Source: Paracoccaceae bacterium
GTDB lineage: Bacteria > Pseudomonadota > Alphaproteobacteria > Rhodobacterales > Rhodobacteraceae
Direction: 5' to 3'
DNA: 5,267 nucleotides
Assembly: GCA_003551745.1 (NCBI GenBank)
Contig: PUNI01000574.1
Coordinates: forward strand, 1-5,267
This document shows positions 1 through 5,267 of this stretch, piece after piece. How positions within the stretch are numbered: position 1 is the stretch's first letter; each line of letters opens with the position of its first letter. The notes under the pieces were generated by a model. That model was not told the origin of the DNA. It was given only the letters and a program-made list of their open reading frames with translations, and ran no database searches. The position numbers and the translations under genes were made by a program.

Positions 1-238
1 AGACCGCCGCCACCATGCCCAGCAGCAGCGCGCCCCCCGGCATGGCCTGCAGCGCGACCCCCAGCAGCAGATCCGGCACCGCCACCGCGCCCGGGGCGCC
101 GGCCAGCGCCCAGCCCAGCGCCGGCAGCGGCGCCAGCGGCAGCAGCCGCAGAACCGCGCCCTGCAGCGGCCGCGCGGCCAGCGCGGCAACGAGCGCGAGC
201 GGCAAAAGGAAGGCCGACAGCAGCAACGCGGCGGTCAT
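1..238 (-). CDS. N-terminal part of a third hydrophobic membrane protein, probably another antiporter-like subunit
   Basis: The frame opens with ATG at 238-236, overlapping the previous TGA as ATGA, and runs to the window edge without a stop, giving 79 visible residues. It begins MTAALLLSAFLLPLALVAAL, a strong first membrane helix. A short basic segment (ARPLQGAVLR), a second hydrophobic helix (about 31-46), a proline-containing loop (VAVPDLLLG) and the beginning of a third helix (about 67-79) follow. This helix spacing resembles the N-termini of NuoL/M/N-family proteins, where two helices precede a beta-hairpin-like loop and helix 3. The diagnostic Glu and Lys motifs would lie beyond the window, so family membership is inferred mainly from position in the operon. 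A good GGAG ribosome binding site supports a real gene. The C-terminal part is cut off. Confidence 0.72.
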   Translation of the reverse strand, partial: MTAALLLSAFLLPLALVAALAARPLQGAVLRLLPLAPLPALGWALAGAPGAVAVPDLLLGVALQAMPGGALLLGMVAAV

Positions 239-1731
239 GGCAGGGGCTCCAGATACTCGCGGGCGACGATGAAGCGCGTCCACTCCAGCGGGCTGAAGGG
301 CGCGTTGGCGAAGACGCCGGCGACCACGACGAGGGTGGCGGTGGCGATGGGCGGCGCGGTCAGAAGCCAGCCGATCCGGGGCCGGCCCGGCACGGCCGGG
401 GCGCCATCGGCGTCGCGGAACCAGGCGCGGTGGACGATGGGCAGGAAATAGAGTGCGTTCAGCAGGCTCGAGCCGATCAGCAGCGCGATCACCCAGCCCT
501 GGCCCGAGCCCAGCCCGCCGCTGGCCAGATACCATTTGCTGACGAAACCGGCGAGCGGCGGCAGGCCGATCATCGCCAGCACCGCCAGGGTGAAGGCCAG
601 CATCGTGCCCGGCATCTGCCGCCCCGTGCCGTCGAGCTGGCTGACCTTCTTGACCCCCAGCCCCTCGGCCAGATTGCCGGCGGCAAGGAACATGGTGATC
701 TTCATCAGCCCCTGGTGGGTGAGATGCGCCAGCGCGCCGATCGCCGCGATCGGGCTCGCCAGCGCCACGCCGAGCGTGATGTAGCTGACCTGGCTGACCG
801 TGGAGAAAGCCAGCCGCTTCTTCAGGTCGTCCTCCATCAGGGCGCGAACCGAACCGTAGAGGATGGTGACGGCGGCGAAGGCCAGCAGCGGTGTGGTCAC
901 CCCGAGCCCCTGGGCCACGTCGATGCCGAAGACCTCGTAGACCACGCGCATGATGCCGAAGGCGCCGGCCTTGACCACCGCCACCGCATGCAGCAGTGCC
1001 GACACCGGCGCCGGCGCCACCATCGCGATGGGCAGCCAGGCATGGAACGGCACCAGCGCCGCCTTCACGCCGAGCCCTGCGATCAGCACCAGAAACAGCA
1101 GCTGCGCCTGCACCGGCGTCTCGGCCACAACCTCGGCCATCACGCCGCGCGGCACGAAGTCGGTCGTCCCCGCCATCACATAGAGCCACAGCGTGCCGAG
1201 CAGCAGCGCCAGCCCCCCGCAGAGCGTGTAGATGAGATAGATCCGCCCCGCCCGCAGCGCCTCCGCGGTGCCGCGGTGGATCACCAGCGGGTAGGTCGCC
1301 AGCGTCAGCAGCTCGTAGAAGATCAGGAAGGTGAAAAGGTTGCCGGCCATGGCGATGCCCACGGTCGCGGCGACGCAGAGGCTGAAGAAGCCGAAGAAGC
1401 GGCTCCGGTGCGGCCCCTTCTCCAGATAGCCCACCGCATAGACGGTGGTGATCAGCCAGAGCACCGCCGAGAGCGCGATGAAGAGCACCGCCAGCGGGTC
1501 GGCCTGCAGCTTGAAGGCGAGCCCCGGCAGCATCTCGAACTGGACCTCGTAGATCACGCCCTGACTGACCTTCCAGCTCAGCCAGGCAACCAGCGCGACC
1601 TTGGCTGCGGCGGCGGTAAGGTTGATCGCGGTGCGCAGCTTCGCGGCCCGCTCGGGCAGCGCGAAGATCAGCGGCGCCACCCCCAGCGAGGTGAGCAGGA
1701 TGAACAGCGGCAGCAGGACGACCTCGGTCAT
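235..1731 (-). CDS. Second MrpD/NuoM-like proton-translocating antiporter subunit
   Basis: This 498-residue paralogue of the preceding mrpD belongs to the proton-conducting transporter family (NuoL/NuoM/MrpD). Key residues are Glu140 in LIFYELLTLATYPLV, Lys223 and His230 in GLGVKAALVPFHAWLP, His248 and Lys254 in SALLHAVAVVKAGAFGI, His336, His339 and Lys344 in ALAHLTHQGLMKITMFLAAG, and Lys399 in IGLPPLAGFVSKW. The HAVAVVKAG pattern with its extra histidine is nearer to NuoM/NuoL than the first copy is. A charged loop EDDLKKR (300-306) precedes helix STVSQVSYI. The frame stays open for 95 more codons upstream, but that stretch overlaps mrpD and reads as a low-complexity Arg/Gly/Ala shadow. The ATG at 1731 gives a normal hydrophobic first helix and an ATGA overlap with mrpD, so it is chosen. 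It probably forms a second pumping module in the same complex. Whether it should be called MrpD2 or a MrpA N-terminal replacement cannot be settled from sequence reading. Confidence 0.9.
   Translation of the reverse strand: MTEVVLLPLFILLTSLGVAPLIFALPERAAKLRTAINLTAAAAKVALVAWLSWKVSQGVIYEVQFEMLPGLAFKLQADPLAVLFIALSAVLWLITTVYAVGYLEKGPHRSRFFGFFSLCVAATVGIAMAGNLFTFLIFYELLTLATYPLVIHRGTAEALRAGRIYLIYTLCGGLALLLGTLWLYVMAGTTDFVPRGVMAEVVAETPVQAQLLFLVLIAGLGVKAALVPFHAWLPIAMVAPAPVSALLHAVAVVKAGAFGIMRVVYEVFGIDVAQGLGVTTPLLAFAAVTILYGSVRALMEDDLKKRLAFSTVSQVSYITLGVALASPIAAIGALAHLTHQGLMKITMFLAAGNLAEGLGVKKVSQLDGTGRQMPGTMLAFTLAVLAMIGLPPLAGFVSKWYLASGGLGSGQGWVIALLIGSSLLNALYFLPIVHRAWFRDADGAPAVPGRPRIGWLLTAPPIATATLVVVAGVFANAPFSPLEWTRFIVAREYLEPLP
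247..250 (-). promoter_or_regulatory. Ribosome binding site of the third membrane-subunit gene
   Basis: The minus strand reads GGAG, 8 bases before the ATG at 238 and within the last codons of the second D-type gene. It supports the partial gene at the left edge as translated. Confidence 0.6.
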
Positions 1732-3197
1732 GGCCAGACCCCCGTCGTGCCGCCCAGCGGCGCGCCTATCTCCAGGAAGGCCAGCACCTGCACCGCGATC
1801 AGCCCGAGCCCCAGCGCGCCCAGCGCAAGCACCAGCGGCGGCGCATCGGCGAGGGCCCAGCCCTGGTGCTCGCCCAGCGGCCCGCGCACCCGGTCGAAGC
1901 GCAGGAAGCCGGCCAGCACGCGGGAGAACACCGCCACGCTGAGGAGGGTGCCCACCAGCGTCACCACAACCCAGTGCCAGTAGCCGGCGGCGATGGCGCC
2001 CTCCATCAGCATCCACTTGCCGGCGAAACCGGCCGTCGGCGGCAGCCCGATCAGGCTGATGGCGGCGAGCGCGAAGGTGAACTGCGCCAGCGTGGGGCGG
2101 ATCGGGGACCGGTCGAGCCGGGCGATCTCGTCATGGCCGACCTCGTCCTTGATCCGCCCGGCGGCGAGGAACATGGCCGCCTTGGCCAGCGCATGGGCCA
2201 GCATGATCAGCGCGGCGGCCTTCCAGCTCTCGGCCGTGCCATCGGCCCCGGCGCGGGCGAAGGCCACGAAGATCAGGCCGACCTGCGCCACCGTGGACCA
2301 GGCCACCAGCAACTTCAGCCGCGGCGCCCGCAGCGCCTGGATGCCGCCCCAGAGCATTGCCGTGGCGCCCAGCGCGCCGATCAGCGTCACCATCACCTCC
2401 GACGGCGCGACCAGATACTGGAAGAGCCGCAGCACGATGTAGAGCGAGGCCTTCACCACCAGCGCCGACAGCAGCGCGCTGGCCGGCGCCGTGGCGCCCG
2501 CATGGGCCGCCGGCAGCCAGTAGTGCAGCGGAAACAGCGCCGTCTTCAGCGCCATCCCCACAAGCGTAAGCGCCAGCACGGCCGCGAGCACCGCATCGCC
2601 CGCCCCGGCGATTCCGGCCAGTCCCGAGAGGTCCAGCCGTCCGTAGTTCAGATAGACGAGCCCCACCGCCAGCAGGAAAAGGATCGCCCCCACCATCGAG
2701 GCGAAGAGGTATTCGAGCCCCGCCTTGAGCGCGGCGAGGTTGCCGCGCAGCACCGTCAACCCGATGGCAGCGATCGAGATCACCTCGATCATCACATAGA
2801 GGTTGAAGAGATCGCCCGAGAGATAGACCCCGTTCAGCCCGGTCAGCAGCAGAAGCCACAGCGGCCAGAAATAGCGCCGCCGCCGCGCGTCCCGCTCGCC
2901 CAGTGCCGAGAGGCTGACCAGCAGGCCGACGCCTGCGGTCATCACCAGCATTACCACCGACAGCCCGTCGGCGCGCAGGTCGATGCCCAGCGGCGCGCCC
3001 CAGCCGCCCAGCGGCACGGTCAGCGCGCCCTCGGCCGCCACCTGCAGGCCCAGCGCCAGCGCCGCCGCGCCGGTGACGGCGACGGCGGCGAGCCCGATCG
3101 TCGCCGCCGCGCGCGGCACCGCGAAACAGGCCATCGCGCCGATCAGCGGAAGCAGGACGGCCGCCACCGCCCAGTCGATGCCGGCCAGATCAGCCAT
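1728..3197 (-). CDS. mrpD: Na+/H+ antiporter subunit D (MrpD/MnhD), first copy
   Basis: This 489-residue proton-translocating subunit is close to the usual MrpD length and homologous to NuoL/M/N. About 14 helices are expected. The ion-path residues of the family are present: Glu138 in the helix SGDLFNLYVMIEVISI; Lys218 in GMALKTALFPLHYWLP, with His225; Lys249 in SALVVKASLYIVLR; His335 and Lys339 in MLAHALAKAAMFLAAG; and Lys394 in IGLPPTAGFAGKW, the distal-channel lysine position. Unlike the next gene, it has Ser/Ala rather than His before the Lys249 helix, as is common in MrpD. The ATG start at 3197-3195 overlaps mrpC by 8 bases and has GGGAG 7 bases upstream. The TGA overlaps the next start as ATGA. 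It lies directly after mrpC, as mbhH follows mbhG in archaeal complexes. An MrpD assignment is preferred to NuoN because of the surrounding subunits. Confidence 0.93.
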   Translation of the reverse strand: MADLAGIDWAVAAVLLPLIGAMACFAVPRAAATIGLAAVAVTGAAALALGLQVAAEGALTVPLGGWGAPLGIDLRADGLSVVMLVMTAGVGLLVSLSALGERDARRRRYFWPLWLLLLTGLNGVYLSGDLFNLYVMIEVISIAAIGLTVLRGNLAALKAGLEYLFASMVGAILFLLAVGLVYLNYGRLDLSGLAGIAGAGDAVLAAVLALTLVGMALKTALFPLHYWLPAAHAGATAPASALLSALVVKASLYIVLRLFQYLVAPSEVMVTLIGALGATAMLWGGIQALRAPRLKLLVAWSTVAQVGLIFVAFARAGADGTAESWKAAALIMLAHALAKAAMFLAAGRIKDEVGHDEIARLDRSPIRPTLAQFTFALAAISLIGLPPTAGFAGKWMLMEGAIAAGYWHWVVVTLVGTLLSVAVFSRVLAGFLRFDRVRGPLGEHQGWALADAPPLVLALGALGLGLIAVQVLAFLEIGAPLGGTTGVWP

Positions 3198-3483
3198 CGG
3201 ACCGCTCCCGCTCCAGCACCGCGATGCGGTGGATCAGCGCCAACGCCACCGCCATGGCGCTGACCATCACGACGATGCCGGTGATCACCAGCGCATGGGG
3301 CACCGCATCGGCGGTGACGGGGGGCTGGCGATAGGCCGCCACGATCAAGAGGAAGGAGGCGCCCACCGCGCAGAGCTTCAGCGCCAGCACGCGGCGCAGC
3401 GGCGCCGCCAGCGTCAGCGCCCGGAAGAAGCCGATGCCGAAGACCGCGAGCCCGGCGAGGCCATAGATCAGGTCGGGGCTCAT
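3190..3483 (-). CDS. mrpC: Na+/H+ antiporter subunit C (MrpC/MnhC, NuoK-like)
   Basis: This 97-residue NuoK-like subunit of the antiporter complex is slightly shorter than typical MrpC (about 110). Three helices lie at about residues 4-23, 30-49 and 64-87. The hallmark DAVPHALVITGIVV at about residues 59-72 matches the DPLPQALVLTAIVI motif of MrpC. The family usually has Gln where this protein has His. A basic pair (RR) precedes helix 2. The ATG start at 3483-3481 overlaps the previous TGA as ATGA and has a strong GGAGG ribosome binding site. The stop lies inside mrpD, giving the longest overlap of the operon at 8 bases. In Mrp complexes MrpC sits between the MrpA C-terminal/MrpB region and MrpD, like NuoK beside NuoN in complex I. 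Confidence 0.92.
   Translation of the reverse strand: MSPDLIYGLAGLAVFGIGFFRALTLAAPLRRVLALKLCAVGASFLLIVAAYRQPPVTADAVPHALVITGIVVMVSAMAVALALIHRIAVLERERSDG
3205..3209 (-). promoter_or_regulatory. Ribosome binding site of mrpD
   Basis: The minus strand reads GGGAG, 7 bases before the ATG at 3197 and within the 3' end of mrpC. It supports that start despite the 8-base overlap. Confidence 0.55.
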
Positions 3484-4418
3484 TTGCGCGCCTCCACCTC
3501 AACGCCCAGCGGCTCGGGCTCGCGGCCGAAGAACAGCGCGGCCAGGGTTGCGGCGATCGACAGGGTCACCACCGCCTCGATCAGCAGGATCAGCGGCTTG
3601 GCGAGCGCGGGCGGGTATTCGAAGGCCATCCGCGGGCCGAAGCCCACGCCCGCCGCCACCAGCGCGAACACCGCCGTGCCGGCAAGGAAGGCGCCCCGTG
3701 CCCAGGCCCGGTGCGCCGGTGCAGGCACATAGTCGCGGGCCAGCAGGGCGAGGATGGCGACGGCCCCCAGAACCGCGCCGCCCTGGAAGGCGCCGCCGGG
3801 CATGGTGGCCCCGGCCCAGAGCAGATAGGCCCCCACCACCACCGCCGCCGGCAGGGCCACACGTGCGAAGCCTGCGTGCAGCGGCCCCAGAAGCGGGGTG
3901 GCGGGCTCGGGCGCCTGCGCGACCGACCACACGGCGACGACCGCGGCAAACAGCACCACCACCTCCATCAGCGTGTCATAGGCGCGATAGTTCAGCAGCA
4001 CCGCCGTCACCGGATGCTCGACGCCGCTGGCGGCGAGGTTCGCGGCGATGGCCGCCTCCAGCCCGGGGCCCTGCGCCGGCGCGGCGAGGAAGGCCGCGCC
4101 CAGCCCCGAGGTCACCGCCGCGGCCAGCGCGCCGACACCGATCAGCACCGGGCGCGGCGTGGTCTCGGCGCTCTCGGCCCCGCCGATGCGCCGCAGCGTG
4201 GCGAGCAGCAGCGCACCGGTGACACCGGCGCCGATGGCGGCCTCCGCCAGCGCCACGTCGGGTGCGGCCAGCCGAACCCAGGCCAGCGCCGTCATCAGCC
4301 CGAAGACGATGAACAGCACCACCGCGGCGAACAGGTCCTCGGCCGCCAGCACCGCCCAGGCAAGGCCCACCAGCGCCAGTGCCAGCGCCACGTCGAAGAC
4401 GAGCATCGCGTCCATCAC
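3480..4418 (-). CDS. mrpB: DUF4040 (MrpA C-terminal-like)/MrpB fusion subunit
   Basis: This 312-residue membrane protein joins modules that are separate genes in archaeal Mbh operons (mbhD, mbhE, mbhF) or split between MrpA and MrpB in Bacillus. Residues about 5-78 are a DUF4040 unit of three helices, with the conserved APDVALAEAAIGAGVTGALL block (D54, E57/E59). Residues about 90-168 are MbhE-like, with VLLNYRAYDTLMEVVVLFAA, matching the FRGFDTLFE element at the MrpA C-terminus (D148, E152). Residues about 184-298 are the MnhB domain, with the signature MPGGAFQGGAVLGA near residues 206-219 and four helices. About nine helices are expected in total. Two starts are possible: GTG at 4418 (GTGA overlap with mrpG) or ATG at 4415 (TGATG overlap). 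The only upstream motif is a G run at 4425-4430, so the choice is open and matters by one residue. The gene ends in an ATGA overlap with mrpC. The acidic residues probably line the ion pathway, by analogy with MrpA and Mbh structures. Confidence 0.9.
   Translation of the reverse strand: MMDAMLVFDVALALALVGLAWAVLAAEDLFAAVVLFIVFGLMTALAWVRLAAPDVALAEAAIGAGVTGALLLATLRRIGGAESAETTPRPVLIGVGALAAAVTSGLGAAFLAAPAQGPGLEAAIAANLAASGVEHPVTAVLLNYRAYDTLMEVVVLFAAVVAVWSVAQAPEPATPLLGPLHAGFARVALPAAVVVGAYLLWAGATMPGGAFQGGAVLGAVAILALLARDYVPAPAHRAWARGAFLAGTAVFALVAAGVGFGPRMAFEYPPALAKPLILLIEAVVTLSIAATLAALFFGREPEPLGVEVEARK
3491..3495 (-). promoter_or_regulatory. Ribosome binding site of mrpC
   Basis: The minus strand reads GGAGG, 7 bases before the mrpC ATG and inside the last codons of the DUF4040/MrpB gene. 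It is the clearest Shine-Dalgarno match in the window and suggests mrpC can initiate independently as well as by coupling. Confidence 0.7.
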
Positions 4419-4702
4419 CGGCCGCCCCCCGTGCGCACCAGCCGGGCGATCAGGTGGGCGCCCAGCGCACCGGCGAGCGCCACCAGGCCGCAGATCAGCG
4501 CCAGCCGCAGCGCCCAGCCCGCCGAGCCCGCCGCCAGCGCCGCGCCGGCGGCGATCAGCACCAGCCCCAGCCCGTCGGCCTTGGTCAGCGCATGCAGCCG
4601 GCTGACCGCATCGGGAAACCGCAGCATCCCCACCGTGCCCGCCACGAAGAACAGGCAGCCCAGCGCCATCAGCGCGAGTGACAGCATCTCGATGCCGGTC
4701 AT
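4415..4702 (-). CDS. mrpG: Na+/H+ antiporter subunit G (MrpG/MnhG/PhaG)
   Basis: This small membrane subunit of the Mrp antiporter has 95 residues. Three hydrophobic segments lie at about residues 5-26, 43-59 and 64-88. The PhaG/MnhG/YufB family signature is clear: GTVGMLRFPDAVSRLHALTK followed by ADGLGLVLI, equivalent to the usual LRLPD...RLHA.SKADTLG block between helices 1 and 2. The ATG start at 4702-4700 overlaps the mrpF TGA as ATGA. The sequence before it is only a G-rich run, so initiation probably depends on coupling to mrpF translation. The TGA at 4417-4415 overlaps the start of the following fusion gene. MrpE, F and G together correspond to MbhA, B and C of archaeal membrane-bound hydrogenase, where they form part of the sodium-translocating module. 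Confidence 0.93.
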   Translation of the reverse strand: MTGIEMLSLALMALGCLFFVAGTVGMLRFPDAVSRLHALTKADGLGLVLIAAGAALAAGSAGWALRLALICGLVALAGALGAHLIARLVRTGGGR

Positions 4703-4971
4703 GGCCGCCCCCGCCCGGAGGTCGCGACGAAGGCCACCACCGTCACCGCCGCCAGCACCGCAAAGGCCAGCGCCACGTCCAGAAGCGCGCGGTCGCCCGT
4801 GGCCAGCGCCATCACGATCAGCACCGCCGTCGCCGTGGTCCCGAAGAGCTGCGCCGCCAGCATGCGGTCGGCCCGCGTCGGCCCGCGCAGAACGCGCAGC
4901 AGACCGCCGAGGATGCAGGCGAGCAGCACGCTCATCACCACCGGCAGGGCGAGGGCGAAGGCGGGGCTCAC
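4699..4971 (-). CDS. mrpF: Na+/H+ antiporter subunit F (MrpF/MnhF/PhaF)
   Basis: This small hydrophobic subunit of the Mrp antiporter complex has 90 residues, the usual family length. Three membrane helices can be seen, at about residues 3-24, 34-57 and 61-84. The family signature RGPTRADRMLAAQLFG lies in the loop and start of helix 2, corresponding to the usual RGPT.ADR motif. It is followed by ALLDVALAFAVLAAVTVVAF, the typical LDVALV...VAFA ending. The start is GTG at 4971-4969, which overlaps the mrpE stop as GTGA. A GGAG Shine-Dalgarno motif lies 8 bases upstream. The next methionine (residue 13) would remove half of helix 1, so GTG is preferred. The stop overlaps the mrpG start as ATGA. 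In Mrp structures this subunit packs with MrpE and MrpG at one end of the complex. Confidence 0.93.
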   Translation of the reverse strand: MSPAFALALPVVMSVLLACILGGLLRVLRGPTRADRMLAAQLFGTTATAVLIVMALATGDRALLDVALAFAVLAAVTVVAFVATSGRGRP

Positions 4972-5267
4972 GGCCGCGTCTCCGCGAAGACCGTGAGCGC
5001 CGGCAGCGCGAACAGCGCCCGCACCCGCGCCTCGAGTTGCAGAAGCTCCGCGGTCGCGTCGGCGCGCACGTCGAGCAGATGCACGATGAGGTGGTCGTCC
5101 TCCAGCTCGGCGGTCAGTGTCCCGGGAAGCAGCGTGATGGCGTTGGCCATCACCAAGCGCGGCGCGCCGGGTGGCAGCCTCAGCGGATAGCGGCGATAGC
5201 CCGGCGCCACCGGCATCCGCGGGTGAAACGCCCGCAGCGCCACGTCCAGCGCACCGCGCACCGCCTG
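4968..5267 (-). CDS. mrpE: Na+/H+ antiporter subunit E (MrpE/MnhE), partial, N-terminus outside window
   Basis: This is the C-terminal part of the MrpE subunit of the multisubunit cation/proton antiporter, an inner-membrane accessory subunit needed for complex assembly and activity. The frame stays open to the window edge, giving 99 visible residues before a TGA stop. A GTG lies at 5261 but is unlikely to be the start, because the family normally has about 160 residues and begins with transmembrane segments that are missing here. The visible part holds the family signature: a basic stretch (GYRRYPL), then MANAITLLPGTLTAEL followed by HLIVHLLD, corresponding to the usual ANSITLTPGTLT...VH.LD block. 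The end (LEARVRALFALP) is the amphipathic C-terminal helix of the soluble ferredoxin-like domain. The stop overlaps the mrpF start by 4 bases (GTGA). It is the most upstream gene seen. Identity is secure; only the 5' end is missing. Confidence 0.9.
   Translation of the reverse strand, partial: QAVRGALDVALRAFHPRMPVAPGYRRYPLRLPPGAPRLVMANAITLLPGTLTAELEDDHLIVHLLDVRADATAELLQLEARVRALFALPALTVFAETRP
4980..4983 (-). promoter_or_regulatory. Ribosome binding site of mrpF
   Basis: The minus strand reads GGAG, 8 bases before a GTG codon. It lies inside the end of mrpE and supports the GTG as the true mrpF start. Confidence 0.6.

Noticed and set aside
430..1983. Plus-strand open frame of 517 codons opposite the D-type genes
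   Set aside because: It is antisense to a well-supported gene. Its translation is a low-complexity mix of Arg, Gln, His and Gly with no domain-like pattern, as expected for shadow frames in very GC-rich DNA.
1732..2016. N-terminal extension of the second D-type protein up to an in-frame start at 2016
   Set aside because: The 95 extra residues lie within mrpD in another frame and are Arg/Gly/Ala low complexity. The ATG at 1731 gives a normal membrane-protein start and the operon's usual ATGA overlap.
541..2052. Similar DNA at about 541-571 and 2023-2052 that looked like a dispersed repeat
   Set aside because: Both stretches encode the conserved IGLPPxAGFxxKW loop of the paralogous D-type subunits. 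The similarity reflects protein homology, not a mobile or regulatory repeat.
2131..2859. Minus-strand frame of 242 codons within mrpD in another frame
   Set aside because: It overlaps mrpD completely and reads as Gly/Arg/Ala-rich low complexity, a frame shadow.
1866..3263. Plus-strand open frame of 465 codons opposite mrpD
   Set aside because: It has the same character as the other antisense frame: charged, repetitive, with no helices or motifs. It exists because stop codons are rare in GC-rich antisense frames.
3280..3289. Perfect 10-base palindrome GGTGATCACC
   Set aside because: It lies inside the conserved LVITG coding motif of mrpC and has no partner sites or intergenic position, so chance is the simplest explanation.

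Overview
The window is one uninterrupted block of minus-strand genes from a very GC-rich bacterium (roughly 70% GC by eye, with strong G/C preference at third codon positions). Codon use and gene layout fit an alphaproteobacterium of the Rhodobacter/Paracoccus or Rhodospirillum type. This assignment is an inference, because no rRNA or taxon-specific marker is present.

All genes belong to a multisubunit monovalent cation/proton antiporter of the Mrp/Mnh/Pha type, an inner-membrane complex related to the membrane arm of respiratory complex I. Read in the direction of transcription (right to left), the order is: mrpE (5' end cut off by the window, >5267-4968), mrpF (4971-4699), mrpG (4702-4415), a fusion of a DUF4040 (MrpA C-terminal-like) region with MrpB (4418-3480), mrpC (3483-3190), mrpD (3197-1728), a second full-length MrpD/NuoM-like subunit (1731-235), and the start of a third hydrophobic protein (238-<1), probably another antiporter-like or accessory membrane subunit. 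There is no intergenic DNA. Every gene overlaps the next by 1 to 8 bases, mostly through ATGA or GTGA junctions, so the genes should form one translationally coupled operon. The promoter must lie upstream (right) of the window and the terminator downstream (left).

The order E-F-G-(A' + B)-C-D is not that of the classic Bacillus mrpABCDEFG operon. It matches the antiporter half of archaeal Mbh/Mbx complexes (mbhA-H). No NuoL-like MrpA N-terminal domain is encoded here, and tandem stand-alone D-type subunits follow mrpC instead. The two complete D-type subunits keep the glutamate and lysine residues expected of proton-pumping subunits. The likely role is Na+/H+ (or K+/H+) exchange for pH and sodium homeostasis, or an ion-translocating module working with a redox or carbon-uptake partner encoded outside the window. 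No mobile elements, RNA genes, CRISPR arrays or sizeable noncoding stretches were seen.
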